From Calidihabitans tengchongensis (GTDB lineage Bacteria; Sysuimicrobiota; Sysuimicrobiia; Sysuimicrobiales; Kaftiobacteriaceae), in the NCBI GenBank assembly GCA_031459615.1, contig JAVKIE010000007.1:1-64000 (forward strand): a stretch of 64,000 bases of DNA. The letters run 5' to 3'. Under the pieces are notes generated by a model. It was given only the letters and a program-made list of their open reading frames with translations. It had not been told where the DNA came from and searched no databases. A program made the translations under genes and the position numbers. Within the stretch, counting starts at the first letter, position 1; each line of letters opens with the position of its first letter. Positions 35,393-43,948 of the stretch are shown one piece after another.

Positions 35393-36529
35393 ATGAAAGA
35401 GCTGGCGGAGATCCTGGACGCCATGGAGCGCTTCGCCCGCGCCGGGGAATCCATGGCCCTGGCCACCATCGTGGGGGTGCGCGGGTCCACCTACCGGCGG
35501 GAGGGGGCGCGTCTGCTGCTGACCCGCAGCCAGCAGATGGTCGGCAACATCAGCGGCGGCTGCCTGGAAAGCGACGTGATGGTGGTGGCCGACGAGGTGA
35601 TGCGCACGGGGCAGCCCCGCCTGGTGACCTATGACCTGACCGCCGACGACGACGTGGTGTGGGGGCTGGGGCTGGGGTGCAACGGCGCCGTGGACATCTT
35701 CATCGAACCCGTGGACCCGTCGGCGGAGGTGTTCGGGCTGTACCGGCGCGCCATCGCCGAGGAGCGGCCGCTGGCCGTGGTCACGGTCCTGGGCGGGGCG
35801 GCGCCGGCCGGAGCCCGGCTGGCGCTGTGGCCGGACGGCGCTCCGGTGGGCACCCTGGGTGACCCGGACCTGGACCGGCGGGCGGCGCGGGCGGCGGCGG
35901 CCGCCCTGGACGAGGGCGCCTCCCGGGTGCACACCCTGGCGGGCGGGCGCGGAGAGGCCACGTGCTTCGTGGAGGTGCTGCGCCCGCCGATCCGGCTGGT
36001 GGTGTGCGGCGCCGGGCACGACGCCATTCCGGTGGTGCAGCTGGCCGCGGCGGTGGGCTGGCGCGTGGTGGTGGCGGATTCCCGGGAGCGCTTCCTCTCG
36101 CCCCAGCGGTTTCCCGGCGCCCGGCAGTTCGTGCACGCCGAGCCGGCTGAGGCGGCCCGCCGCGTGCCCACAGACCGCCGCACCTACGTGGTGATCATGA
36201 CCCACAACTACCTGCACGACCGGGACCTGCTGCGCGGCTTTCTGGGCACCGAGGTCCCCTACATCGGGATGCTGGGCCCCCGGGCCCGCACCGAGAAGAT
36301 CCTGGCGGATCTGCGCCGGGACGGGGTGGCGATCGCCGACGCGGACCTGGCGCGGATCTACGGGCCCGTCGGCCTGGACGTGGGGGCGGACACCCCCGAG
36401 GAGATTGCCCTGGCGGTGGTCGGAGAGATCCAGGCCGTCCAGGCCGGGCGGCGCGCCGGGTTCCTGCGGGAGCGGCCGGGCCCCATTCACCAGACGGTGG
36501 ACCGCCCCACCCGGACCCCGGGAGCCTGA
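35393..36529 (+). CDS. xdhC: XdhC/CoxI-family molybdenum cofactor maturation protein
   Basis: 378 residues. The N-terminal XdhC domain holds GVRGSTYRREGARLLL and the conserved NISGGCLESDV with its cysteine (near residue 55), plus GLGLGCNGAVDIFIEP; the C-terminal part is a Rossmann domain (LVVCGAGHDAIPVVQLAA) with THNYLHDRDLL. XdhC binds molybdenum cofactor, promotes its sulfuration and delivers it to xanthine dehydrogenase-type enzymes. A purine-rich site (GGGGAGGGAGCGGG) precedes the start. It lies between coxE and mocA. Confidence 0.92.
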   Translation: MKELAEILDAMERFARAGESMALATIVGVRGSTYRREGARLLLTRSQQMVGNISGGCLESDVMVVADEVMRTGQPRLVTYDLTADDDVVWGLGLGCNGAVDIFIEPVDPSAEVFGLYRRAIAEERPLAVVTVLGGAAPAGARLALWPDGAPVGTLGDPDLDRRAARAAAAALDEGASRVHTLAGGRGEATCFVEVLRPPIRLVVCGAGHDAIPVVQLAAAVGWRVVVADSRERFLSPQRFPGARQFVHAEPAEAARRVPTDRRTYVVIMTHNYLHDRDLLRGFLGTEVPYIGMLGPRARTEKILADLRRDGVAIADADLARIYGPVGLDVGADTPEEIALAVVGEIQAVQAGRRAGFLRERPGPIHQTVDRPTRTPGA

Positions 36530-36612
36530 TCCGCCACCGTGACCGCGCCGGGACCTTCTCGCGCCCGCCCGACGGTCCGCCCGGGGCGGTGGGCCGGCCC
36601 CGCCGGTGACCC

Positions 36613-37200
36613 GTGAGCGACGCCGTCCCCGTCGCCGCCGTGGTGCTGGCCGCCGGCAGCAGTCGCCGCATGGGGCGGCCCAAGCTCCTGCTGACGTACC
36701 GCGGCCGGCCTCTGCTGGTCCGGGTGGTGGAGGCGGCGTGGGAGGGAGGCTGCGACCCGGTGGTGGTCGTCCTGGGCGCCGACGCCGACCGCTACCGGCC
36801 CGTTCTGGAGGGGACGCCGGCCGCGGTGGTGGAGAACCCCGACCATGCCGAAGGCATGAGCACGTCCATCCGCGCGGGCATCCAGGCCCTGCCCGAGGAC
36901 ACCCGCGCGGTCGTGATCCTCCTGGCGGACCAGCCGTTCATCGACGCCGGCACCGTCCGGCGGCTGCGGGAGGTCTACCAGACCACCCAGAGCAAGATCG
37001 TCGCCTGCCGCTACGGAGACGTGGTGGGGGTCCCCGTGCTGTTTGACCGCGCCCTGTTCCTGGAGCTGCTGGTGCTGGATGGGGACCAGGGAGCCCGCCA
37101 GGTGCTGCGGACCTATCCCCGGCACGTCGTGACCGTCGAGATTCCCCCCGAGGCCGCGCGCGACATCGACACGCCCGACGACGCGGCACTGCTGGAATAA
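36613..37200 (+). CDS. mocA: Molybdenum cofactor cytidylyltransferase
   Basis: 195-residue nucleotidyltransferase of the MocA type, attaching CMP to molybdopterin for xanthine dehydrogenase-family enzymes. The motif VVLAAGSSRRMGRPKLLL is at residues 10-27, ADQPFIDAGTVRRL marks the metal-binding Asp, and the end ARDIDTPDDAALL matches the family. GTG 36613 is the start; the upstream gap of 83 bases is very GC-rich and without an obvious promoter. It closes the maturation operon and is followed by a polypurine hairpin. Confidence 0.9.
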   Translation: MSDAVPVAAVVLAAGSSRRMGRPKLLLTYRGRPLLVRVVEAAWEGGCDPVVVVLGADADRYRPVLEGTPAAVVENPDHAEGMSTSIRAGIQALPEDTRAVVILLADQPFIDAGTVRRLREVYQTTQSKIVACRYGDVVGVPVLFDRALFLELLVLDGDQGARQVLRTYPRHVVTVEIPPEAARDIDTPDDAALLE

Positions 37201-37271
37201 GGGAAAAGGGAAAAGGGAAAAAGGAAAAGGGCAAACTGCGTTAGAGGCTCCCTGTTCCCTCTTCCCTTTTT
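37201..37271. terminator. Polypurine/polypyrimidine hairpin between convergent genes
   Basis: Purines only at 37201-37231 and a complementary pyrimidine tract at 37248-37271, with a loop of about 16 bases, exactly fill the space between the mocA stop and the stop of the SLH-domain gene. Read on the plus strand, it ends in TTTTT (37266-37270) and could work as an intrinsic terminator; the minus-strand direction is less clear. Confidence 0.55.
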
Positions 37272-39153
37272 ACGGTCCCGCCGGGAGGACGACCAGCGCC
37301 GCCGGCACCATGCGCTCGCCGGTTTCGTCGGCGGGCCGGTTCATCAGTCGGCCTCCGGCCACCAGGGTGCTGGAGCCGCCGCCGTCGAGGTTGATCCCGT
37401 CCACCGCGCCCAGCCGGTACAGCTCCAGGGCCAGCTCCACCAGCGTCATCCCCAGACTGTGGGTGGGCTGCCGGCCGTCCACCACCACCAGCGCGATGCG
37501 GCCGTCGGCAAGGATGCCCAGGGCCGTCCGGGGATGGCGGAGGGACACCAGGGTGGCGGGGAAACCTTCGTCGGACACCAGCTGGCCGCCGGCCAGCAGC
37601 CGCGGCCCCCCGCCCACGGCGTGCCTGACCCGCTCCCAGCGGGGGTCGCCGGACGCCGGCACCAGGCGGACCTGCACGTCCACCGGCGTGCCCGCCGCCA
37701 GGTGCTGCAGGATCCACTGGCGTGCCCGCCCGTGGCCCGAGATCACGACTCCGTCGGGAGGAATCGCCGTGTTTCCCCGTCCGTCGGTAACGGCGACGAC
37801 CACGCCCCCGCGCACGACCGCCTCCGCGCCGTAGGGGTTGGTCCGGGTGGAGGTGTCGAACGGCGGCCGGTACAGGATCAGCTCGTGGGGGCCGCGCTCG
37901 CGGTTGACCCCGTCCAGGGTTGCCCGGGCGTCGGGGGTGACCACCGCGGCGTCCCAGCCGACCCGGTCGATGACCACTCCGCCGTCGTCGGTCAGCCCCG
38001 CGCAGGAACGCTGGGGGTCCGGCTCGCTGAGCAGCGCGCCGTCCACCATCAGGCACCCCAGGGGATCCCCGGACGGGCTGAAGAAATTGGCGTTCACCGC
38101 CGCCAGGGCCCGCAGACGCCGGGCCACGTCGGTGGTGCGGACCCGCCGCATCCGCTGGCCGTCGCCGACGGCGGGGCGGATCTGCAGCCCCCGACGGGTG
38201 TCCACCACCACCGCCGCCACCCGGAACGGCCCCGGCAGGATGTCGGGGTTCGCCACCGTCTGGACCACCCACGTGGGATAGCCCTCGGATGCCAGTTCGT
38301 CCCGCGCCAGCGCCGCCTCCGCGGGGGTGGCGAAGGCTCCCACCCGCACCTTGTACAGCCCGTCCACAAATTCCACCACGACCGGCAGCCCGCGGGCCTC
38401 CACGGCCGCCGCCAGCCGCCGCGCGTTGTCCTCGCTGGTGAAGGCGCCGACCTGCACCCGCCAGAGGGGCGGGATCCGCAGGACGCCGCGGCGCTCGACC
38501 AGCAGGTCCAGCCCCTCCGCGCCCAGCGCGTACCGCAGCCGCAGACCCTGCTCCGAGGCCAGCAGGGCGCCGCCGACCAGTCCCGCGGCCTCCGCCCGCG
38601 TGAGGGCGGCGGAGGGGCGGAACTGCGCCGCGGGGGGTTCCTGCCACAGCGGGGGATCGGTGCGCGCCGCCACGGCGATGGCGCCGCGCAGCGCCGGCGG
38701 CAGCTCGGCCACGTCGTCGTACAGGGGCGGCTCGTCGGCGAGCGCCACGGCCTCAAAGGCATATCCCAGAGCTGACACCACCTGGGCCACTGCGTCCGCC
38801 CGCGTGACCGGCGCATCCGGCGCGAAGGTCTGTCCGCGGGGAACCAGCCCGAAGACGACGGCCGCCTCCACGTACGGGGCGAGCGGGTGGGAGGCGGGAA
38901 CGTCCGTGACGGCAGACGACGACGGACGCAGCGGAAGGCCCAGCGCCCGGACCAGCCAGGCGATGAACTCGGCGCGTGTCACCGCCAGATCGGGGGAGAA
39001 CAGGCCGCCGGTGACGTCGACGATCCCGCGCCGGACCAGGAGCCGGATGCGGTCCTCGGCCCAGTGTCCCGCCGCATCGGTGGCGGGGGGCTGGGCCTGG
39101 ACCGCGAGGGGCAGCAGGAGGATACTGACCAGGGCGCAGGCCAGGACGCGCAT
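37270..39153 (-). CDS. Secreted SLH, SPOR and phosphodiester glycosidase-domain protein
   Basis: 627 residues. A signal peptide (VLACALVSILLLPLAVQAQ) is followed by two to three SLH-type repeats (GHWAEDRIRLLVRRGIVD, then VTRAEFIAWLVRALGL, and a later VTRADAVAQVVSALG), which attach proteins to cell-wall polymers. A SPOR domain spans about residues 230-300 (WRVQVGAFTSEDNARRLAAA, YKVRVGAFATPAEA). The C-terminal half is a phosphodiester glycosidase (NAGPA) domain with AVNANFFSPSGDPLG, AVGGGPRLLAGG and GINLDGGGSSTLV. It is likely an envelope enzyme acting on wall glycans. The gene is monocistronic between terminator-like hairpins. Confidence 0.9.
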   Translation of the reverse strand: MRVLACALVSILLLPLAVQAQPPATDAAGHWAEDRIRLLVRRGIVDVTGGLFSPDLAVTRAEFIAWLVRALGLPLRPSSSAVTDVPASHPLAPYVEAAVVFGLVPRGQTFAPDAPVTRADAVAQVVSALGYAFEAVALADEPPLYDDVAELPPALRGAIAVAARTDPPLWQEPPAAQFRPSAALTRAEAAGLVGGALLASEQGLRLRYALGAEGLDLLVERRGVLRIPPLWRVQVGAFTSEDNARRLAAAVEARGLPVVVEFVDGLYKVRVGAFATPAEAALARDELASEGYPTWVVQTVANPDILPGPFRVAAVVVDTRRGLQIRPAVGDGQRMRRVRTTDVARRLRALAAVNANFFSPSGDPLGCLMVDGALLSEPDPQRSCAGLTDDGGVVIDRVGWDAAVVTPDARATLDGVNRERGPHELILYRPPFDTSTRTNPYGAEAVVRGGVVVAVTDGRGNTAIPPDGVVISGHGRARQWILQHLAAGTPVDVQVRLVPASGDPRWERVRHAVGGGPRLLAGGQLVSDEGFPATLVSLRHPRTALGILADGRIALVVVDGRQPTHSLGMTLVELALELYRLGAVDGINLDGGGSSTLVAGGRLMNRPADETGERMVPAALVVLPAGP

Positions 39154-39350
39154 CCGGGCGTTGAGGTTCCCTCAGGCTCCGCCATCTCCCTGCGTCGCCG
39201 CACGCGGGCGTTCGCCCCCAAATTTTGTGGCCACGGACGGAAGGAAAACGACATGTGGTGGCGAACTAATGTGCGCGACGGTCACAGGACCGTCCATTCT
39301 GCGTGGGGCGCCCGACGGCAGCCCCGGCGCAACGCGGGGGAGGGTGGTCC

Positions 39351-39383
39351 ATGGCCAAGAAGAAGGCCAAGAAGAAGAAGTAA
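39351..39383 (+). CDS. Ten-residue lysine-rich micro-peptide
   Basis: ATG GCC and eight further codons, mostly AAG, give M-A-K-K-K-A-K-K-K-K followed by TAA. It is preceded by GGGGGAGGG at 39336-39344 with six bases to the start, a strong ribosome-binding site, and followed by two hairpins, the second an intrinsic terminator. All eight basic codons are AAG except none, and two alanines break the run. Such a basic peptide would bind nucleic acid or acidic surfaces, or the frame could be a leader whose translation senses lysine supply. I know no named homologue. The strong signals make chance less likely, but expression is unproven. Confidence 0.5.
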   Translation: MAKKKAKKKK

Positions 39384-39404
39384 CGACCCAACGGATGTTG
39401 GGTG

Positions 39405-39442
39405 AAACAAGAGGACGGCGCAGTGTGCCGCCTCTTGTTTTT
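39405..39442 (+). terminator. Intrinsic terminator after the micro-ORF
   Basis: AAACAAGAGG at 39405-39414 pairs perfectly with CCTCTTGTTT at 39431-39440. The 16-base apical part includes a further CGGC/GCCG pairing. A T-rich end (GTTTTT at 39437-39442) follows on the plus strand. It begins 21 bases after the micro-ORF stop. On the minus strand it lies just beyond the HD-GYP stop and may act in both directions. Confidence 0.75.
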
Positions 39443-39458
39443 GTTCCGATGTCCGGCC

Positions 39459-40823
39459 CTAGGCGGCCGAGGACTGCAGGACGGCCGCGGCGTCCACGCC
39501 GGCATCCGCGGGATCCACGCCGGTCACGATCCACCTGTCCGCGGCGACCGCCAGATCGACGACCTCCGCCGGGCGGCCATCGCGGACCACCTGGACCACC
39601 GGGCAGTTCACCCGGCTCTCGGCGGGCCGGACCACCACGGCCACCTCGCCGGTGTTGAGCTGCACCAGGCTGCCCACCGGATAGACACCCATCATCTTCA
39701 GGAACACCTTGCCCACCACCGGGTCGTAGATGCTGCCCAGCCCGACGGCGATCCACTTCATGGCCAGGTCGGGGCGCAGCGGGCGCTGGGTGCCCCGGCG
39801 GGCCGACGTCACCGTGTCGTAGGTGTCCGCCACGGCGACGATGCGGGAGAACAGGTGCGGGCGGACCCCGCCGGCGGGCTCGGGGTAGCCGGAACCGTCG
39901 GCGTGCAGGTGGTGCTCCAGGGCGCACACCATGGCCAGCCGGCCCAGGCCGTCCAGGTCGCGCAGGATGTTGGCCCCGTGGGCGGGGTGCCGGTCCAGCG
40001 CGGACTGCTCGTCGGGCTCCAGGGGCGTGGCGCGGTTGAGCAGGTCGGGACCGACGCGCACCTTGCCGATGTCGTGCAGCAGGGCGCCCATGCCAAGGGC
40101 CATCAGCGCCTCCCGGCTGAGCTCCAGCCGGGTGCCGATCACCAGGGCCAGCAGCGCCACGTTGACGGCGTGGTAGGCGCTGGATTCGTCGTGGCTCCGG
40201 TCAGCCATCAGCGCCAGCAGGGCGGACCGGTTCTCCAGGACCACCTCGATCGCCGCCGAGAGGAAGACCCGGGCGCGGCGCATGTCCAGAGGCTGGCGGC
40301 GCACTGCCTGGGCGCGGAGCTCCTGGGCCACCAGGGTCCCCGCCTGGTAGGCGCTGGCCGGCTCGACCTCCACGGGCATCTCGGTGGGGGGCGCCTCCCG
40401 AGGGGACTCCACGGTGACATGCTGCACCCCGGACTCCGCGAGGACGGCCGCCGGCCCGCCGCGGGCGCGCACGACGGCGGTCGGCGTGGTGAGCAGGTTC
40501 ACGAAGGCGTGCGCCTCCTGAGCGCTGATCCCCCGGCGGATCGCGCACACCCCCACGCCCCGCTCCAGGCAGGCGGTGAGCAGAGCGGCATACCGCAGGC
40601 TCTCCTCGGGCAGCATCTGGTTGTCCAGGAAGAACGTGTCCTCGTAGATCTGGAAGGTGATGACGTCCCGGTCCCGCAGCAGCAGGTCCAGCAGCTGCAC
40701 CAGGTCGTCCAGGGCGCGCCGGACGACCGGGTGCTCGGGAGGGTACATGGCCCGGTGCTTGCAGGCGGTGGCGAGGTACCGCAGCAGCGTGGCCGTGACC
40801 GAGGAGCTCCGCGGGCGCGTCAC
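39459..40823 (-). CDS. HD-GYP domain phosphohydrolase
   Basis: 454 residues. The C-terminal HD-GYP domain, which usually hydrolyses cyclic di-GMP, has LLHDIGKVRVGPDLL near residue 248, HPAHGANIL, EHHLHADGSGYPEP near residue 308 and AVADTYDTVTSARRG. The N-terminal 190 residues (helical start, KHRAMYPPEHPVVRRALDDL) resemble the start of the adjoining HEAT-repeat protein. The PilZ-like or KOW-like C-terminal tail (GSLVQLNTGEVAVVV) is also seen in other HD-GYP proteins. It follows the HEAT gene after three bases, so the two are probably one functional unit. Confidence 0.9.
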   Translation of the reverse strand: MTRPRSSSVTATLLRYLATACKHRAMYPPEHPVVRRALDDLVQLLDLLLRDRDVITFQIYEDTFFLDNQMLPEESLRYAALLTACLERGVGVCAIRRGISAQEAHAFVNLLTTPTAVVRARGGPAAVLAESGVQHVTVESPREAPPTEMPVEVEPASAYQAGTLVAQELRAQAVRRQPLDMRRARVFLSAAIEVVLENRSALLALMADRSHDESSAYHAVNVALLALVIGTRLELSREALMALGMGALLHDIGKVRVGPDLLNRATPLEPDEQSALDRHPAHGANILRDLDGLGRLAMVCALEHHLHADGSGYPEPAGGVRPHLFSRIVAVADTYDTVTSARRGTQRPLRPDLAMKWIAVGLGSIYDPVVGKVFLKMMGVYPVGSLVQLNTGEVAVVVRPAESRVNCPVVQVVRDGRPAEVVDLAVAADRWIVTGVDPADAGVDAAAVLQSSAA

Positions 40824-40826
40824 GGA

Positions 40827-42872
40827 CTATTCCCTCCGGGCGGCGGACCCGCCCTGCCGCAGCCGGGCCAGCGCGGTCCGGGCGGCCCGGGCGACCTCGC
40901 GGTCGCGGCGGCGCAGCCGGAACGGCGAGCTCACGCGCCGCAGCGCCGGAATCGCCTCCTGGGCGCCGGAGGCGGCCAGGAGGTCAATGACCCGCAGGCG
41001 CAGGTGCGGGCGGGTCCCGGTGTCGGGCCGCATGAGCAGGTCGGCCAGGGCCCCGACGGCCCGCCGGACCGTCTCCGGCCGCAGGTGGCGCACGCATGCC
41101 TCCCGGACGTCCAGGTCCGGGTCCGGCAGGAAGGCCAGCAGGGCGGCCTGGGCGTCTGCCCCGGGCAGGGGGCCCAGGGCCGCCACCACCTCCCGGCGCA
41201 CCACGGGATCGGGGTGGCGGGTCGCCGACCGCAGGGCGGACAGAGCCCGGGGTGTCCGGATGTGGGCCAGCGGCAGGACAGCGGCGCGGGCCACGGCGGC
41301 GGTGCGGTCGAGCAGGGCGGCCCCCAGAGCGTCCACCGCCGTATCCCCCATGCGGACCAGAACGGCCGTCAGCGCCTGTCGGCGCGCCGGGTCCCGCTCA
41401 CCCGAGGCGGCGCGGACCAGGTCGGCGGCCAGGCCCGGGCCGAGCGCGCGCCAGGCCTCCAGCAGCGGGTGGTCCTCGGGCCAGGCCAGCAGTTCGCGGG
41501 CCGAGAGGCGGGTGGCCATTCCCACCACGATCCGGCGCACTCCCGTGCGGGCGGCGTCGCCCACCCGGCCGGGCGCCCGCAGGACCGGCGCCAGGTAAGA
41601 GACGACGGCGGCCGCCACGTCCGTCGCGCCCCGCTCCAGCAGAGCGGCCACGTCGGCGTCCACCGCGGCCAGGGTGGCCTCAAGTTCCTGGACGTCCGAC
41701 TCCGCGCGGGCCAGACGCGCCAGGGCCAGAGCGTGCGCCTGGAGGACCGCGTCCTCGTCCACCCGCGCGTCCTTCCGCAGGGCGGCGATCTCCTCGTCGG
41801 TGACCTGCAGGCTGTCGTCAGACACCTGGTAGTCGGAGAGGTCCTGGGGGATGTCCCGGACCCACGGGGGCAGCCGCAGTTCCTCGGGGACCGGCGGCAG
41901 GTCCAGGGTGCGCCCGGTGTGCTGGCTCACCAGGGCCAGCGCGTCGCGCGCCTTGTCGGGGTCAAAGGGAAGGCCCTGGGCCACCTGCGCGGCCTGCGGG
42001 GGCGGGGTGCCCTCCTCCAGGCAGGGAATGACCATGCGGGCGATCTGCTCGCTGGTCATCGCCGCCAGCAGGGCCCGCGCCGACAGGTCCTGGGCGGCCC
42101 GCTCCAGCACGGTCCGGTGCACGTCGCGGGCCTGCGGGTCGGACAGGTCCGTCACCGCCGCCGCCAGGTGCTGCAGAAGCTGCTGGGACTCGGCGGCGGG
42201 GGTGTCCGCGATCAGACGGTCCACCGCGGCCAGCGCGGCGTACACCCGCCGGCCCAGGGCTGCACCCTCGGCGGTGTCGGCGAACGCCTGGCGGGTCCGC
42301 TCCACCAGGACGGCCAGCAGCCGGGCGGCATGCTGAGGCCCGGCTCGCAGCACACCCACCAGCGCCGCCCGCTCCGCAGCCGACAGGGAGCCGTCCAGCA
42401 GGCGGTGGTACGTCTCCAGGGAGATCTGGGCGGGGTCGTCCTCGCCCGGGCGCAGCTCCACCACCCGCGCGCGCTCGATGCGGTGGGCGACCAGCAGTCC
42501 CGCCAGCCCTCCCTCCCGCAGGATGGCGTCCGGGTCCGTGGTCACCACGTCCAGCAGCCGGTGGAGCTCGTCCTCGGCGATGCCCGGCAGCAGGATCAGC
42601 TGCCAGACGCCGGCCGAGTACAGCTGCAGGGCCAGGCTGTCGATGGACTCGCCTCCCTCAAACGGCCGTCCTTCCAGGATCAGGCCGTCCCGGTGGGTTT
42701 CCAGGACGAATCCACCGTAACGCTCGTGGAAGGAGGCGAGGGTGGCCGCCAGAGCCTGCACCGTCTGGGCGCGCAGCGGGTGCCCCGCCGCGTACAGCCG
42801 GCGGGATTTCACCGCTGCGTTCAGGCGCCGCACCACTGCGGCCGCCGCCTGGGCCCGGCCCGAGACGCTCAT
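40827..42872 (-). CDS. HEAT-repeat protein paired with the HD-GYP gene
   Basis: About 681 residues. The N-terminal 150 residues parallel the HD-GYP partner (KSRRLYAAGHPLRAQTVQAL matches KHRAMYPPEHPVVRRALDDL). The C-terminal 250 residues hold HEAT-like repeats such as HPDPVVRREVVAALGPLPG and DPDLDVREACVRHL, a protein-binding scaffold. The frame allows an ATG at 42890, but ATG 42872 places the shared N-terminal block at the same distance from the start in both proteins (25 residues). It likely scaffolds or regulates the phosphohydrolase; no enzyme motif was seen. Confidence 0.75.
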   Translation of the reverse strand: MSVSGRAQAAAAVVRRLNAAVKSRRLYAAGHPLRAQTVQALAATLASFHERYGGFVLETHRDGLILEGRPFEGGESIDSLALQLYSAGVWQLILLPGIAEDELHRLLDVVTTDPDAILREGGLAGLLVAHRIERARVVELRPGEDDPAQISLETYHRLLDGSLSAAERAALVGVLRAGPQHAARLLAVLVERTRQAFADTAEGAALGRRVYAALAAVDRLIADTPAAESQQLLQHLAAAVTDLSDPQARDVHRTVLERAAQDLSARALLAAMTSEQIARMVIPCLEEGTPPPQAAQVAQGLPFDPDKARDALALVSQHTGRTLDLPPVPEELRLPPWVRDIPQDLSDYQVSDDSLQVTDEEIAALRKDARVDEDAVLQAHALALARLARAESDVQELEATLAAVDADVAALLERGATDVAAAVVSYLAPVLRAPGRVGDAARTGVRRIVVGMATRLSARELLAWPEDHPLLEAWRALGPGLAADLVRAASGERDPARRQALTAVLVRMGDTAVDALGAALLDRTAAVARAAVLPLAHIRTPRALSALRSATRHPDPVVRREVVAALGPLPGADAQAALLAFLPDPDLDVREACVRHLRPETVRRAVGALADLLMRPDTGTRPHLRLRVIDLLAASGAQEAIPALRRVSSPFRLRRRDREVARAARTALARLRQGGSAARRE

Positions 42873-42965
42873 GGCGGAAAAAGCCTCCATCCTAGAAGAA
42901 ATGCCCGGGATCTTCCAGGGAAACTCCTGGGTCAGACTCGCGGAGCAGGAATCCTGCCGGGCCTG

Positions 42966-43772
42966 TCAGGGGGACGTCAGGCGAAAGCGCAGGTAGACCT
43001 CCCGCAGGCCGCCCTCCCGGTAGTGGTAGAGGCTGACCACGTCCAGGGGACCCGCTCTCACCGGGCCGGCGAACAGGCGCGGCTGGGAGGGGTCTCCACC
43101 AATGCGCAGGGTCACCGTCAGGAACACCTCGTCCAGCAGGGCGGCCCGCGCCAGGGCGGCGGCCAGAGTGGGACCGCCCTCGCACAGCAGCCGGCGGACC
43201 CCCCGCCCGGCCAGGTGGTGCAGGGCTTCCTCCAGGTCCACGCCGCCGTCCGGGCCGGCCGGCACGATCTCCACGGGCACTCCCCGGGCGCGGACCTGCG
43301 CGATGTCGGCGGGGGCGGCCCGGGGCGTGGTGAGGATGAGGCGGTCGAAGTCGGTGCGCCGGAAGAACTCCTTGCCGAACACCTCCGGCGCGAACCGGCA
43401 GGTGGCGCTGAGCAGGACCGCCGGGGGGTTGGGCGGCTGTCCTGCCCGCCGGCGCCGCTCCTGCAATTCGGGGTGGGTGGTCACCACCACGTCGTCCCGG
43501 CGCAGGGTGCCGGCGCCGGAGAGGACCGCGTCGGCGTGCACCCGCAGCTGGCGGAACAGGTGGTGGTCCACCTCGGTGCCGATGGTCCACGCCGACCCGC
43601 CGACGACCGTCTGCCCGTCGAGGGTCTGGACCATATTCAGGTACACGAACGGGCGCCCCGGGCGTCCGGCGGGCAGCTCCAGGTCCGCGTAGACCGCGTC
43701 CAGGGGGACGGCGCGGGGATAGGGTTCGCGGGCGTGGTAGACCAGGTCCAGGTGCGACGGCAGCGCTGTCAC
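42966..43772 (-). CDS. RibD C-terminal-like pyrimidine reductase / DHFR-fold protein
   Basis: 268 residues with the bacterial riboflavin-specific reductase fold: VYLNMVQTLDGQTVVGGSAW near residue 45, ADAVLSGAGTLRRDD near residue 82 and the NADPH-binding LLCEGGPTLAAALARAALLD near residue 200. Such proteins reduce 5-amino-6-ribosylaminouracil phosphate, or act as stand-alone reductases in other pathways. No deaminase domain and no other riboflavin genes are present. It starts at GTG 43772, divergently from the tRNA genes. Confidence 0.85.
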   Translation of the reverse strand: MTALPSHLDLVYHAREPYPRAVPLDAVYADLELPAGRPGRPFVYLNMVQTLDGQTVVGGSAWTIGTEVDHHLFRQLRVHADAVLSGAGTLRRDDVVVTTHPELQERRRRAGQPPNPPAVLLSATCRFAPEVFGKEFFRRTDFDRLILTTPRAAPADIAQVRARGVPVEIVPAGPDGGVDLEEALHHLAGRGVRRLLCEGGPTLAAALARAALLDEVFLTVTLRIGGDPSQPRLFAGPVRAGPLDVVSLYHYREGGLREVYLRFRLTSP

Positions 43773-43842
43773 GGAGGACCTCGCAGGAAACGGTGAGATC
43801 TCCGACCCCTGTTCCTTCTTCCCTCGTGCCTCTGTTCTCCTG

Positions 43843-43848
43843 TATAAT
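43843..43848 (+). promoter_or_regulatory. TATAAT -10 box of the tRNA pair
   Basis: A perfect TATAAT at 43843-43848, directly preceded by TG and followed by G, lies 20 bases before the first tRNA base. A pyrimidine-rich stretch (43806-43840) stands where a -35 box would be, without a TTGACA match. The drop in GC and the spacing to the tRNA support it as the promoter of both tRNAs and possibly of the riboswitch operon. Confidence 0.6.
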
Positions 43849-43868
43849 GCCCTGTGCGGGAGCGGAGC

Positions 43869-43947
43869 GGGGGCGTGGTGTAGCCTGGTTCAACACACCT
43901 GCCTGTCACGCAGGAGATCGCGGGTTCAAATCCCGTCGCTCCCGCCA
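43869..43947 (+). tRNA. tRNA-Asp (GTC)
   Basis: A full cloverleaf can be drawn. The acceptor GGGGGCG pairs with CGCTCCC (one G-U pair), the D-stem is GTGT/ACAC, the anticodon stem CCTGC/GCAGG encloses loop CTGTCAC with anticodon GTC, and the T-arm is GCGGG-TTCAAAT-CCCGT. The discriminator base G and an encoded CCA end at 43947. Anticodon GTC and discriminator G both fit aspartate. Confidence 0.95.
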
Positions 43948-43948
43948 T

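Larger units (their letters stand above)
39154..39458 (+). other. 305-bp intergenic unit holding hairpins, a micro-ORF and a terminator
   Basis: The region lies between the start of the SLH-domain gene and the end of the HD-GYP gene, both on the minus strand. On the plus strand it holds, in order: a perfect 7-bp inverted repeat GACGGTC-ACAG-GACCGTC at 39277-39294, a purine-rich ribosome-binding site at 39336-39343, a ten-codon open frame at 39351-39383, a small hairpin CCCAAC-GGAT-GTTGGG at 39387-39402 and a strong terminator at 39405-39442. I see no convincing promoter, although an AT-rich pocket occurs near 39219-39226. The arrangement suggests a small independent transcription unit. Confidence 0.55.

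Noticed and set aside
42873..42965. Possible cyclic di-GMP riboswitch before the HEAT/HD-GYP genes
   Set aside because: The region is only 93 bases and lacks the conserved GEMM sequence blocks.
39402..43796. A 1464-codon open frame on the plus strand
   Set aside because: It runs antisense to the HD-GYP, HEAT-repeat and RibD-like genes, has no known motif and is rich in Gln/Arg/Gly/His as expected from the shadow of GC-rich coding DNA.
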